This document shows positions 52,137 to 61,205 of a stretch of DNA of 64,000 nt, in pieces. Where the stretch lies: contig NZ_CP092423.2 of the NCBI RefSeq assembly GCF_022374895.2, positions 5,270,001 through 5,334,000 of the forward strand, written 5' to 3'. The notes under the pieces are model-generated. The model ran no database searches. It saw only the letters and a program-made list of their open reading frames with translations, and was not told the origin of the DNA. The translations under genes were made by a program, and so were the position numbers. Every line of letters begins with the position of its first letter. Positions within the stretch are counted from its first letter, which is position 1. This DNA is from Mycobacterium lentiflavum. GTDB lineage: Bacteria > Actinomycetota > Actinomycetes > Mycobacteriales > Mycobacteriaceae.

Positions 52137-53687
52137 TCAGCCCGTAATCGAAGGCACCACCGCGTCGATCAGATGCGGCCCGGGTTCGGCGAAGCCTTCG
52201 CGCAGCGCATCGGCGAACTCCTCGGCGGTGCTCACCCGGCGGGCCGGCACCCCCATACCTTCGGAGATCTTGACGAAATCCATTGTGGGACGCGATAAAT
52301 CAAGCAGATCCAGCGCTTTGGGACCGGGCGCGGACCCGGCACCGACGCGCTGCAGCTCGATCCGCAAGATATCGTAGGCGCTGTTGTCGTACAGCACGGT
52401 AGTCACGTTGAGGTTCTCACGCGCCTGCGTCCACAGCCCGGCAATCGTGTACATCGCCGACCCGTCGGATTCCAGGCAGAGCACCGGCCGGTCCGGGGCG
52501 GCCACCGCCGCACCGACCGCGGTGGGAATGCCGTAGCCGATCGCCCCACCGGTCAGCGCCAGCCAATCATGCGCCGGCGCCCCGGCGGTGGCCTGCGCCA
52601 GCAGCAGGCCCGAGGTGTTCGACTCGTCGACGACGATCGTGCGTTCGGGCAGCAGCGCGCCGATCACGTCGGCCGCCGACGCCGAGGTCAACGCGCCGGT
52701 CGGCAACTGCGGGCGCGACGCGGCGGCCAGGGGCGCAACCGCGCCGGACGCGATCTCGTCGGCGAGTGCGATCAGCGCGTCGGCCGCACCGAGGTAATCG
52801 GCGAGCACGTGCACCTCGCAACCCGCCGGTACCAGGTCGCTGGGCATATTCGGATAGGCGAAGAACGACACCGGAGATTTGGCACCGGCCAGGATCAGAT
52901 GCTTGGCGCCGTCCAGCTGGGCCGTGGCGGCCTCGGCGAAATACGCCAACCGCTCGACGGCGGGAACACCGGCGCCGCGTTCCAGGCGCGTCGGAAAGGT
53001 CTCGCAGAGCCAGCGGGCCCCGGTTGCCTCGGCGATCCGCGCGGCGGCGGCCAGGCCGGGGCCGCGGGTCGCGTCACCGCCCACCATGATCACCGCCGGT
53101 TCTCCCGATCGCAGGACCTCCGCGACCTCGGCCACCAGCAGCGGGTCTGCACTGGCCGGCCGCGCGGGCGGTGTTGCGGCGGCTTGGGCGCCGTCCGACC
53201 AGGACGCGTCGGCGGGCAGGATCAGCGTGGAGATCTGTGAGCGGGCCCGGCTCGCCGCGATCGCCTCGGCGGTGTCGGGCGCCACGTCGGCGGCGGTAGC
53301 CGTGCGGCGCACCCATCCCGAGACGGTGCCCGCGAGCGCGTCGATATCGGATTCCAGTGGGGCGTCGTACTTTTTGTGATAGGTGGCGTGGTCGCCGACG
53401 ACGACCACCATCGGCACATGCGCCCGGCGGGCGTTGTGCAGGTTGGCCAGACCGTTGCCCAATCCCGGCCCCAGATGCAACAACACCGCCGCCGGCCGAT
53501 CGGCGATACGGGCATAGCCATCGGCTGCGCCCGTGGCGACACCCTCGAAAAGCGCTAGCACGCCGCGCATTTGGGGAACGGTGTCCAGCGCGGCCACGAA
53601 GTGCATCTCCGAGGTGCCGGGATTAGCGAAGCACACGTCCACGCCGCCGTCGACCAGGGTGTTGATCAGAGCCTGCGCACCGTTCAC
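52137..53687 (-). CDS. ilvX: Thiamine-diphosphate enzyme IlvX (acetolactate-synthase-like)
   Basis: The 516-residue protein has the three ThDP-enzyme domains. The N-domain has CFANPGTSEMHFVAALD and the catalytic Glu in LALFEGVATGAADGYAR. The central domain follows. The C-domain has LTGGAIGYGIPTAVGAAVAA and metal site LESDGSAMYTIAG with YDNSAYDIL. The product is not known despite the name; benzoylformate-decarboxylase-like or 2-hydroxyacyl-CoA lyase activity is possible. The GTG overlaps the preceding stop (GTGA at 53684) with TGGAGG upstream. It matches Rv3509c. Confidence 0.92.
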   Translation of the reverse strand: MNGAQALINTLVDGGVDVCFANPGTSEMHFVAALDTVPQMRGVLALFEGVATGAADGYARIADRPAAVLLHLGPGLGNGLANLHNARRAHVPMVVVVGDHATYHKKYDAPLESDIDALAGTVSGWVRRTATAADVAPDTAEAIAASRARSQISTLILPADASWSDGAQAAATPPARPASADPLLVAEVAEVLRSGEPAVIMVGGDATRGPGLAAAARIAEATGARWLCETFPTRLERGAGVPAVERLAYFAEAATAQLDGAKHLILAGAKSPVSFFAYPNMPSDLVPAGCEVHVLADYLGAADALIALADEIASGAVAPLAAASRPQLPTGALTSASAADVIGALLPERTIVVDESNTSGLLLAQATAGAPAHDWLALTGGAIGYGIPTAVGAAVAAPDRPVLCLESDGSAMYTIAGLWTQARENLNVTTVLYDNSAYDILRIELQRVGAGSAPGPKALDLLDLSRPTMDFVKISEGMGVPARRVSTAEEFADALREGFAEPGPHLIDAVVPSITG

Positions 53688-54508
53688 CTGATTGCCTCCA
53701 GTTTGAAGACCCGTTCGGCGTTGCCGTGCAGAAAGCCGTGGCGAGCCGCGTCGTCGAGCCCGAGTTCGTCGAGCCCGGCCAAAGCGTGCGTGGGGGTGAT
53801 CATCGGGTAGTTGGTGCCGAACAAGACTTTGCGTTGTCCGGTACCGGTTTTCATGAACCGGATCAGTTCCTCCGGCAACCGCCGAATGGTGTATGCCGAG
53901 GTATCGATGTAGACATTCTCGTGCTTGCGCGCGACGGCCACCATCTCCTCGGTCCACGGATAGCCGACATGTCCGCACACCATCACCAGCTCAGGAAAAT
54001 CCAGCGCCACCTGGTCGATGTAGGGAATCGGGCGCCCGGTCTCCGAGGGCCGTAGCGGGCCGGTGTGACCGACCTGGGTGCAGAACGCAACGCCGGCCTC
54101 GACGCACTCGGCGAACAGCGGGTAGTAACGGCGATCGGTGGGCGGTGCGTTCCACAGCCAGGGCACCACCCGCAACCCGACGAATCCGTCGGCGACCCGG
54201 CGCCGTAGCTCACGGACGGCGTGCATCGGGCGATCGAGATCGACGGTCGCCAGACCGGCAAACCGGTTCGGGTGCAACCGAACCCACTCGGCGACCTCGT
54301 CGTTGGAGATCAGGTCCTGACCGCTGGGGCCGTACCACGCACTGAGCAGCCCGAAGCCGACGTCGGCCGCGTCCATCGCCGCGACGGTGACGTCGATCGG
54401 GATATCGGCGTCCGGGATGGAACCACCGGTCCAGCGACGTAAGGACGCCAGCATGTCGCTGCGCAGGAACCGCGCAGTCGGGTGCTGCATCCACACGTCG
54501 ATCGTCAT
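53684..54508 (-). CDS. Amidohydrolase 2 family protein (Rv3510c-like)
   Basis: The 274-residue protein is of the ACMSD-like metal-dependent amidohydrolase superfamily: IDVWMQHP at the N-terminus (a variant of the HxH motif), FCTQVGHTGP, VMVCGHVGYPWTEEMVAVA and VLFGTNYPMITP. Conserved metal ligands His/Asp can be seen only in part, because the first HxH is degenerate. Such enzymes decarboxylate or hydrate. ATG 54508 is chosen; length agrees with Rv3510c. It is translationally coupled to ilvX. Confidence 0.88.
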   Translation of the reverse strand: MTIDVWMQHPTARFLRSDMLASLRRWTGGSIPDADIPIDVTVAAMDAADVGFGLLSAWYGPSGQDLISNDEVAEWVRLHPNRFAGLATVDLDRPMHAVRELRRRVADGFVGLRVVPWLWNAPPTDRRYYPLFAECVEAGVAFCTQVGHTGPLRPSETGRPIPYIDQVALDFPELVMVCGHVGYPWTEEMVAVARKHENVYIDTSAYTIRRLPEELIRFMKTGTGQRKVLFGTNYPMITPTHALAGLDELGLDDAARHGFLHGNAERVFKLEAIR

Positions 54509-54656
54509 CGCGATTCGACTGTACGGCCCGCAGCGGCAACCCAGAGCAAGCGCCTGGTCAAAGAGGCTCACAACTGATGTGAAACAACCTCGGAACTGCA
54601 ATAGTGTTCGCAAGTTAATGTCGTCGCAGAGCCGACGGAGTACTCGACGAGGGCTG

Positions 54657-55787
54657 ATGAAAATTCGTTTCCGTGTGCTGCGCGCGACCGTGCCGCTGAT
54701 GCTGATCACCGCCGCCTGCGGTTCACCCTCACCGGGAGCTTCGTCGACCTCCGCTGCCGCCATCGACATCGCCACCACCCCACCGACGTCAAACGTGACG
54801 CTATCCGAGACCGGCTCCAAGGACCTCTACCCGCTGCTCGACGCGTGGGTCGCGGCTTATCACTTCAAGTACCTCAATGTCACGATCAACATCAGCCGCG
54901 CACCGGCCGCGGTCGGGATCTCGCAGGCCGCGGCCGGCGCGGTTGACATCGGCGCTTCCGGAGTCCGCCTGTCCGACGCTGACCTGGCGGCCCACCCAGG
55001 ACTGATGAACATTGCGCTGGCCGTTTCCGCTGTGTACGTCCACTACAACCTGCCCGGCGTCACCGAGCACCTCAAACTGAATGGCAAAGTCCTTGCGGCC
55101 ATGTACCGGGGCACGATCAAGACCTGGAATGACCCGCAGATCGCGGCCTTGAATCCGCAGGTGAGTCTGCCGGCGACCCGGGTCGTTCCGCTCCACCGCT
55201 CCGATCCCGGGACCAGCGACACCTTCCTGTTCACCGAATATCTGTCCAAGCAGGACCCCGAGGGCTGGGGCAAGTCCGAGGGGTTCGGCACCGCCATCGA
55301 CTTTCCAGCGGTCCCGGGCGCGCTCGGCGAGACGGGCGCTCCGGGCATGGCGGGCATGGTGACCGGCTGCGCCGAAAATCCCGGCTGCATCAGCTATCTC
55401 GCCAGCAGTTACCACGAGCAGGCCATCCAGAGGCGGCTGGGCGAAGCCGAGCTGGCCAATGCCTCAGGGAATTACGTGCTGCCTACGGCTGAAAGCATCC
55501 AGGCAGAGGCGGCCGGGTCCGCCTCGCAGATGCCGGCGAACCAGGTGACCTCACTGGTCAACGGGCCCGCCCCGGACGGTTACCCGATCGTCAACTACGA
55601 GTACGCGATCGTCTACGCCAAACAGAAGGATCCTGCGGTGGCACAGACCATTCGGGCTTTCCTGAACTGGGTGGTCACCGAGGGCAGCACACCCAACTTC
55701 CTAGACGCGGTGCACATTTACCTTCGGCCGCTGGCGGATTCGGTCCAGAAGCTGTCCGAGGCCCAGATCGCCAAGATCGTCGGCTAG
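54657..55787 (+). CDS. PstS-family phosphate-binding lipoprotein
   Basis: The 376-residue protein has a lipoprotein signal with ITAAC lipobox. The PstS fold follows: LSETGSKDLYPLLDAWV, SGVRLSDADLAAHPGLMNIA, YRGTIKTWNDPQIAALNP, VVPLHRSDPGTSDTFLFTEY and PIVNYEYAIVYAKQKDP. The TWNDPQI and HRSDPGTSDTF segments contact phosphate in this family. No pstC/A/B genes are adjacent, so it must serve a transporter elsewhere. As I recall, H37Rv has no pstS gene at this position. Confidence 0.92.
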   Translation: MKIRFRVLRATVPLMLITAACGSPSPGASSTSAAAIDIATTPPTSNVTLSETGSKDLYPLLDAWVAAYHFKYLNVTINISRAPAAVGISQAAAGAVDIGASGVRLSDADLAAHPGLMNIALAVSAVYVHYNLPGVTEHLKLNGKVLAAMYRGTIKTWNDPQIAALNPQVSLPATRVVPLHRSDPGTSDTFLFTEYLSKQDPEGWGKSEGFGTAIDFPAVPGALGETGAPGMAGMVTGCAENPGCISYLASSYHEQAIQRRLGEAELANASGNYVLPTAESIQAEAAGSASQMPANQVTSLVNGPAPDGYPIVNYEYAIVYAKQKDPAVAQTIRAFLNWVVTEGSTPNFLDAVHIYLRPLADSVQKLSEAQIAKIVG

Positions 55788-55798
55788 CTGAATCCTTC

Positions 55799-56566
55799 TC
55801 AGGCCTTCAGCGCGGCACGCGCACAAGCGTGTGTGCGTGCGACGTAGCCGCCCCCGAACAGCACGACATGCGCGAGCAGCGGGAAGAGCTGGTGCAGGCC
55901 GACGCGATCGCGCCAACCGGGTCGCAGCTCTCGCACCTGCTGGTAGCCCGCGAGGATGGCGTCGTAATGCGGGCAGCCGAACAGCGCGAGCATCGCCAGA
56001 TCGCTCTCGCAATGCCCGGCGTGCGCGGCCGGGTCGATCAGCACCACGCCGTCCGGCGTCCACATCACGTTGCCGCCCCACAGGTCGCCGTGCAGCCGAG
56101 CCGGACGGTCGTCGTCGTCGAAATCGCCCGCGCGGCAACGTGTCATCACGGCCTCGATCGCCGCCCGGGCCGACCCATCGAGCCCGTCGGCGGCAAGCTC
56201 GAGCATCGGAGCCAACCGCTCTTCGGCGTAGAAGTCGCCCCAGCTTTGATGGCGGCGCAGCGACATCGGCAATGGTTGCGACAGCGGGCCGAAGAAGCCC
56301 GGGCCATCCCAGCCGTCGGGACCGGCGCCGAACGCCGGAGCACTCGCGTCGTGCGTGACGGCCAATCGGCCGCCGAAGACGTGTGCCGCCTGCGGATCCG
56401 GCCGCACCGATTCGAGTCGTCGCAGGGTCAGGCTCGTTGCGTCGACCGAAACGATCGGCGCACCGGGCACGCCGCCGTCGACCGCCGAAAGCCAGCGCAG
56501 CCCCGCCGCTTCCCAGGCGAAGTAGCCAACGGGCGCGCCGGCGTGCCGTTTGACGAAGTCGGTCAG
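55799..56566 (-). CDS. Fructosamine kinase/ketosamine-3-kinase family protein
   Basis: The protein has the APH-like phosphotransferase signature HGDLWGGNVMW and LIDPAAHAGHCESDLAML. The N-terminal part VGYFAWEAAGLRWLSAVDGG, typical of the family, lies upstream of the first GTG (56470), so translation must start earlier. The only candidate close to the expected N-terminus is CTG 56566 (TDFVKRHAGAP), five bases from the fadD19 stop. I annotate from this CTG with caution; GTG 56470 would lose conserved sequence. The enzymes phosphorylate ketosamines in protein deglycation. Confidence 0.75.
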   Translation of the reverse strand: MTDFVKRHAGAPVGYFAWEAAGLRWLSAVDGGVPGAPIVSVDATSLTLRRLESVRPDPQAAHVFGGRLAVTHDASAPAFGAGPDGWDGPGFFGPLSQPLPMSLRRHQSWGDFYAEERLAPMLELAADGLDGSARAAIEAVMTRCRAGDFDDDDRPARLHGDLWGGNVMWTPDGVVLIDPAAHAGHCESDLAMLALFGCPHYDAILAGYQQVRELRPGWRDRVGLHQLFPLLAHVVLFGGGYVARTHACARAALKA

Positions 56567-56570
56567 GGTG

Positions 56571-58244
56571 TCAGGCAGTCGTCGCGTGAGCGGCGTGCAC
56601 GTCGTCGGCCGGACGCGCCTCCGTCTGCTCTTTGGCCCAGCGATAGTCCGGCTTGCCGGCCGGTGAGCGCTTCACCTCGTCGACGAGCCAAAGACTTCGT
56701 GGCACTTTGTATCCCGCGATCTCGGAGCGCACGAAGCTGTCCAGTTCGGACAGCGACGGCCGGGTCCCGGGCCGCGCCTGCACGACGGCGGCGACGTGCT
56801 GGCCATATCGGGGGTCGGGCACGCCGACCACCAGGGCGTCGAAGACGTCGGGGTGTCCCTTGAGCGCTGCTTCGACCTCTTCGGGATAGATCTTCTCACC
56901 ACCGCTGTTGATCGACACCGAGCCGCGGCCCAGCATCGTGACGGTGCCGTCCTCCTCGACGGTCGCGTAGTCACCGGGGATCGCGTAACGGACACCGTTG
57001 ATGGTCTTGAACGTCTCGGCGGTCTTCTTCTCGTCCTTGTAGTAGCCGACGGGAATGTTGCCCTTCTTGGCGATGAATCCGCGGACCCCGGAGCCCGGCT
57101 GCACCTCGTTGCCGTCGTCGTCGAGGACGACGGTGCGGTGGTCGATCGTGACGCGCGGGCCGCCGCTGTGCGGGGCGTCCTTGGCGACGACGCTGGTGCC
57201 ACCGAAGCCGGTCTCCGAGGAACCGATCGAGTCGGTGATGACTCGGTTGGGCAGCAGCTCGAGGAATTTCTCCTTGATGCTCGGGGAGAACAGCGCGGCG
57301 GTGGAGGCGAGCAGGAACAGCGAGGACAGGTCGTACGCCTCTTTCCCTTCCGCGCCTTCCTGCGCTGCCAGCAGTGCGTCGAGGAGCGGGCGCGCCATCG
57401 CGTCGCCGGTGAAGAACAGCAGGTTCACCTTGTGGTCGTGAATCGTGCGCCAGACCTGGTCGGCGTTGAATTCCGGTGCGAGAACGGTGGTTTGACCCGA
57501 GAAGATCGACATCCAGGTGGCCGACTGGGTGGCGCCGTGGATCATCGGCGGAATCGGGTGGCGGACCATCGGCGGGTTGGCCGCGGCGGCCTTGGCCAGG
57601 TCGTACTCGTCCTCGACGAATTCGCCTGTGGCGAAGTCGGTTCCACCGAACAGCACGCGGTAGATGTCCTCGTGGCGCCACATCACGCCCTTCGGGAATC
57701 CGGTGGTGCCGCCGGTGTAGAGCAGGTAGATGTCGTCGGCGCTGCGTTCGCCGAAGTCGCGCTCGGGTGAACTGTTCGCGATCGCGGAGTAGAACTCGAC
57801 GCCGCCGTAGCGCTGGAAAGCGTCGTCTGGCACATCCGAGCCGTCCTCCACGACCAGGATGGTCTTGACGTTCGGAGTCTCGGGCAGCACGTTGGCCACC
57901 CGGTCGGAGTACTGGCGCTCGTGGACCAGCGCGACCATGTCGGAGTTGTCGAACAGGTAGCGAAGCTCGCCCTCGACGTAGCGGTAGTTGATGTTGACCA
58001 GGATGGCGCCGGCCTTGACGATGCCGAGCATCGCGATGACGATCTCGATGCGGTTGCGGCAGTACAGCCCGACCTTGTCGTCCTTCTTCACACCCTGCTC
58101 GATCAGGTAGTGAGCCAGGCGGTTGGCCTTCTCCTCCAGCTGGGCATAGGTCAGCTGTTCATCGCCGCAGATGAGGGCTACACGGTCTGGCACGGCGTCG
58201 ATGGCGTGCTCGGCAAGATCGGCAATATTCAGGGCCACGGCCAC
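56571..58244 (-). CDS. fadD19: Steroid acyl-CoA synthetase FadD19
   Basis: The 557-residue ANL ligase has P-loop YLLYTGGTTGFPKGVMWRHE, A5 DSIGSSETGFGG, GDYATVEEDGTVTMLGRG and SINSGGEKIYPEEVE, and terminal KRSPAGKPDYRW. FadD19 activates the C26 carboxylate of cholestenoate and C24-branched sterol acids. GTG 58244 gives the conserved AVALNIADLAEHAIDAVPDR start; a TTG 10 codons upstream would run through the operator. The KstR box ends 6 bp from the start codon. No recognisable ribosome site is present, so the message may be leaderless. Confidence 0.96.
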   Translation of the reverse strand: MAVALNIADLAEHAIDAVPDRVALICGDEQLTYAQLEEKANRLAHYLIEQGVKKDDKVGLYCRNRIEIVIAMLGIVKAGAILVNINYRYVEGELRYLFDNSDMVALVHERQYSDRVANVLPETPNVKTILVVEDGSDVPDDAFQRYGGVEFYSAIANSSPERDFGERSADDIYLLYTGGTTGFPKGVMWRHEDIYRVLFGGTDFATGEFVEDEYDLAKAAAANPPMVRHPIPPMIHGATQSATWMSIFSGQTTVLAPEFNADQVWRTIHDHKVNLLFFTGDAMARPLLDALLAAQEGAEGKEAYDLSSLFLLASTAALFSPSIKEKFLELLPNRVITDSIGSSETGFGGTSVVAKDAPHSGGPRVTIDHRTVVLDDDGNEVQPGSGVRGFIAKKGNIPVGYYKDEKKTAETFKTINGVRYAIPGDYATVEEDGTVTMLGRGSVSINSGGEKIYPEEVEAALKGHPDVFDALVVGVPDPRYGQHVAAVVQARPGTRPSLSELDSFVRSEIAGYKVPRSLWLVDEVKRSPAGKPDYRWAKEQTEARPADDVHAAHATTA

Positions 58245-58249
58245 CAAAT

Positions 58250-58263
58250 TAGAACGTGTTACA
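58250..58263. promoter_or_regulatory. KstR operator between fadD19 and echA19
   Basis: TAGAACGTGTTACA is perfect and identical to the operator at 47390. It lies 6 bp from the fadD19 start and 46 bp from echA19, so it can repress both divergent genes. Confidence 0.88.
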
Positions 58264-58308
58264 TTTCTTGACAAGTTCGTACTCGATGTGGAGGGAAAGG
58301 CGGTAGCC

Positions 58309-59133
58309 GTGGCCCCTGGTAATGAGCAAGCGCCAGCAAACGAGCCAACAGGGCCGGATGCGATCGTTGAGCAGCGCGGTCACACGCTCATCGTCACCCT
58401 GAACCGACCGCACGCCCGCAACGCGCTGAGCACCGAAATGATGGAAATCATGGTGCAGGCCTGGGACCGCGTCGACAACGACGACGACATTCGGTGCTGC
58501 ATCCTGACCGGGGCCGGTGGCTACTTCTGCGCCGGGATGGACCTCAAGGCAGCAACCAAAAAACCGCCGGGCGAGTCATTCAAAGACGGCAGCTACGACC
58601 CGTCACGCATCGACGCCCTGCTCAAGGGTCGTCGACTGACCAAACCACTGATCGCGGCCGTCGAAGGCCCCGCGATCGCCGGTGGCACCGAGATCCTGCA
58701 GGGCACCGACATCCGCATCGCGGGCGAGAGCGCCAAGTTCGGCATCTCCGAGGCCAAGTGGAGCCTGTACCCGATGGGCGGCTCGGCCGTCCGGCTGGTG
58801 CGCCAGATCCCCTACACCGTGGCCTGTGACCTGCTGCTGACCGGCCGGCACATCACCGCCGCCGAAGCCAAGGAGATCGGCCTGATCGGGCACCTGGTGC
58901 CGGACGGCCAGGCGCTGAGCAAGGCGCTCGAGATCGCCGAGCTGATCGAGAACAACGGCCCGCTGGCCGTGCAGGCGATCCTGCGCGCCATTCGCGAGAC
59001 CGAGGGCATGCACGAGAACGACGCGTTCAAGATCGACACTCAGATCGGCATCAAGGTGTTCTTGTCCGACGACGCCAAGGAAGGCCCGCGGGCGTTCGCC
59101 GAAAAGCGCAAGCCCAACTTCCAGAACAAGTAG
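58309..59133 (+). CDS. echA19: Enoyl-CoA hydratase EchA19
   Basis: The 274-residue crotonase has VTLNRPHARNALSTEMMEIM, oxyanion segments GAGGYFCAGMDLKAATKK and AVEGPAIAGGTEILQGTDIR, and GISEAKWSLYPMGGSAVRL. EchA19 hydrates the delta-22 enoyl-CoA of the steroid side chain after ChsE4-ChsE5 dehydrogenation. The GTG at 58309 follows GGAGGGAAAG by ~10 bases; a GTG at 58288 would precede it. The operator lies upstream. Confidence 0.95.
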   Translation: MAPGNEQAPANEPTGPDAIVEQRGHTLIVTLNRPHARNALSTEMMEIMVQAWDRVDNDDDIRCCILTGAGGYFCAGMDLKAATKKPPGESFKDGSYDPSRIDALLKGRRLTKPLIAAVEGPAIAGGTEILQGTDIRIAGESAKFGISEAKWSLYPMGGSAVRLVRQIPYTVACDLLLTGRHITAAEAKEIGLIGHLVPDGQALSKALEIAELIENNGPLAVQAILRAIRETEGMHENDAFKIDTQIGIKVFLSDDAKEGPRAFAEKRKPNFQNK

Positions 59134-59140
59134 CGCTCTC

Positions 59141-59234
59141 GCGCCGAACGTGCTCTCAGGGCGAGAAAATCGCCTAAATCCCGCCGTCAGAGCACGTTCG
59201 GCGAAGTGCGTCGCCGTCAGAGCACGTTCGGCGC
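59141..59234. repeat. Inverted/direct repeat cluster between convergent echA19 and cyp142
   Basis: GCGCCGAACGTGCTCT (59141-59156) is inverted at 59219-59234, and in a 15-base version at 59189-59203. The 22-bp unit that contains the latter copy (59182-59203) is repeated directly at 59212-59233. The arms can form alternative hairpins, so the region could terminate both genes or be a REP-like element. Confidence 0.75.
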
Positions 59235-59240
59235 CAACGC

Positions 59241-60449
59241 CTACGACACCGGCGCACTCGGGGTAAAGGTGACCGGCATCTTCTCCAGGCCGGACACGAA
59301 GTTCGCCGGACGCAACGGCAGCTGCGCGTCTGGAGACGCCAGCCGCATGTCGGGCAAGCGCTGCAGCAGGCGGGTCTGCATGATCGACAGCTCGAGCCGG
59401 GCGAGCTGGTTGCCGAGACAGAAGTGCGTGCCGAAGCCGAACGCGAGGTGGTTGTTCGGGTAGCGCTCGATATTGAAGCTCTCCGGGTCGTCGAACACCT
59501 TCTCGTCGAAGTTCGCCGACTCGAACAGCAGGATCATCTTTTCGCCCTCGTGCAGCGCGGTCCCGTGGAACTCGGTGTCGGCGGTGATCGTGCGTGCCAT
59601 GTTCTTCACCGGCGCCGTCCAGCGCAGCATCTCCTCGATCGCGTTGGGCAGCAAGCTCAAATCGGCCGCCAGGCGCTGGTGCTGATCGGGGTGCTGCAGC
59701 AGTTGTCTGGTTCCGCCCGACAGCGTGTGGCGCGTGGTCTCGTCGCCGCCGATCAGCAGCAGCAGCACCTCGGTGACGATCTGATGGTCCTCCAGCTTCG
59801 AGCCTTCGACCTCCGCGTGCACCAGAACGCTGACCAGGTCGTCGGTCGCCTGCTTCTTGCGCTCCTCGATCATGCCCATCATGTACTGGCTATAGGTCGC
59901 GAAGGCCTCCATCGTGACCTGGACATCGGCCTCGGCCGCGGTGCTGCTCAAGGAACTGACCAGATCGTCGGACCACTTGAGGAACATCGCGCGTTCCTCG
60001 GGGCGCACACCGAGCATGTCGCCGATGACCGCCATCGGCAGCGGCGCCGCGAGGTCCCAGACGAAGTCACATTCGCCGCGTTCACACACCGCGTCGATCA
60101 GCGTGTCGCACAACGAGGTAATCGAGGCCTCCAGGTTCTTGACCCGCTTGCGGGTGAACCCGTAGTTGACGAGCTTGCGGCGCAACAGATGTTGCGGGTC
60201 GTCCATTTCGATCATCATCTCGACGCCCGGCTGGTCCGGTCGGATGCCACCGGCATTCGAGAACAGCTCGGGATTGCGCTCGGCCTCGATGACGGACTGA
60301 TACGTCGAGGCTGCGGCCAGCCCGTTACGGTCTCGGAAGACCGGTTCGTTCTCGCGCATCCACTTGTAGACGGACCGAGAGTCACCAGCGTAGAAAGCGC
60401 CGTCGGTCAAGTCGACGTCGGGTTTGGTCTTCACATCGGGAAGGGTCAT
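59241..60449 (-). CDS. cyp142: Cholesterol C26-hydroxylase CYP142
   Basis: The 402-residue P450 has the I-helix LLLIGGDETTRHTLSGG, ExxR in EEMLRW, and haem loop FGFGTHFCLGNQLARLE. CYP142 oxidises the terminal methyl of cholesterol and cholestenone to the acid, in parallel to CYP125. The ATG has AGGAGAT upstream and overlaps the preceding stop as ATGA. The C-terminal LPLRPANFVSGLEKMPVTFT is typical. It matches Rv3518c. Confidence 0.96.
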   Translation of the reverse strand: MTLPDVKTKPDVDLTDGAFYAGDSRSVYKWMRENEPVFRDRNGLAAASTYQSVIEAERNPELFSNAGGIRPDQPGVEMMIEMDDPQHLLRRKLVNYGFTRKRVKNLEASITSLCDTLIDAVCERGECDFVWDLAAPLPMAVIGDMLGVRPEERAMFLKWSDDLVSSLSSTAAEADVQVTMEAFATYSQYMMGMIEERKKQATDDLVSVLVHAEVEGSKLEDHQIVTEVLLLLIGGDETTRHTLSGGTRQLLQHPDQHQRLAADLSLLPNAIEEMLRWTAPVKNMARTITADTEFHGTALHEGEKMILLFESANFDEKVFDDPESFNIERYPNNHLAFGFGTHFCLGNQLARLELSIMQTRLLQRLPDMRLASPDAQLPLRPANFVSGLEKMPVTFTPSAPVS

Positions 60450-61162
60450 GAGATCTCCTGAGCATCGCCGAACGTCATTTGAACCTGGTCAGCAGAGCTG
60501 GACACCATCGCGCGCTTCGGAAGGCCGAGCGACGCAAGCTCTTTCGCGAAAGCGTGATCGCCCAGCCGGACGCTCACGCCCCCGAGCCGTGTCCGGACCC
60601 CGTCCAGAGTGTGCTCGAAGGCGGTCTCGCGGGTAATTCCGTCGCGGTGCGAGTAGCTGCGCTGCGCCTGCTGACGCGGGGTCAACCGAATCGGCAGACC
60701 CGGACGGAAGTCCATGCCGATCACCAGTTGCCCATCGACCGTGCAGTCGAACCCGAACTGGCGGCCATCACGAATCGTGAAGTCCGCCAAGACTTTCGGG
60801 TAACCCCAGATCTTCGTTCCCGCCTCCAGCGTGAACTCCTGGTCGACGGGCAGGTGATGAATGAACGCGCCGGCGTTCTGCAGGGCGCGCGGCCCGGTCG
60901 CGGTCGACCCGGGCGGGTTGACCATCACGCTGGTGCCGAACTCGTAGTACTGACCCAGGTCGCCGTCGATGTAGTGCATCAGCATCAGGACCACGATCGC
61001 GCGCCCGGGCAGGTAGCGGCAGACCCGCAGGCCGCTGTAGTCGATCAAGTGCTGGGCGGCGTCGGCGTCCACCGAGAACATCGCCATGTGCTGATTTGCC
61101 GTGCGGATCCTCACCGGCATGGTGAGGACGGTGCCCGCGATGGTGTGTTGCGACACAGTCAT
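60446..61162 (-). CDS. Acetoacetate-decarboxylase-like protein (Rv3519-like)
   Basis: The 238-residue protein has the ADC fold: YSGLRVCRYLPGRAIVVLML, YYEFGTSVMVNPPGS, FTLEAGTKIWGYPKVLADFT and FDCTVDGQLVIGMDF. The Lys of GYPK corresponds to the Schiff-base lysine of acetoacetate decarboxylase. The substrate may be a beta-keto steroid fragment. It is translationally coupled to cyp142 (ATGA at 60446). A KstR-like box lies 11 bp upstream. Confidence 0.85.
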   Translation of the reverse strand: MTVSQHTIAGTVLTMPVRIRTANQHMAMFSVDADAAQHLIDYSGLRVCRYLPGRAIVVLMLMHYIDGDLGQYYEFGTSVMVNPPGSTATGPRALQNAGAFIHHLPVDQEFTLEAGTKIWGYPKVLADFTIRDGRQFGFDCTVDGQLVIGMDFRPGLPIRLTPRQQAQRSYSHRDGITRETAFEHTLDGVRTRLGGVSVRLGDHAFAKELASLGLPKRAMVSSSADQVQMTFGDAQEIS

Positions 61163-61172
61163 CCGGTCAATC

Positions 61173-61186
61173 TAGAACGTGTTCTT
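61173..61186. promoter_or_regulatory. KstR-like operator upstream of the ADC-cyp142 operon
   Basis: TAGAACGTGTTCTT matches TNNAACNNGTTNNA except for the last base (T for A). It lies 11 bp before the start at 61162. Confidence 0.65.
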
Positions 61187-61205
61187 GACATGTAGCAAGA
61201 ACTGT

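Noticed and set aside
58245..58274. TTG-initiated longer form of FadD19
   Set aside because: It would put the operator within the coding sequence; GTG 58244 restores the conserved start.
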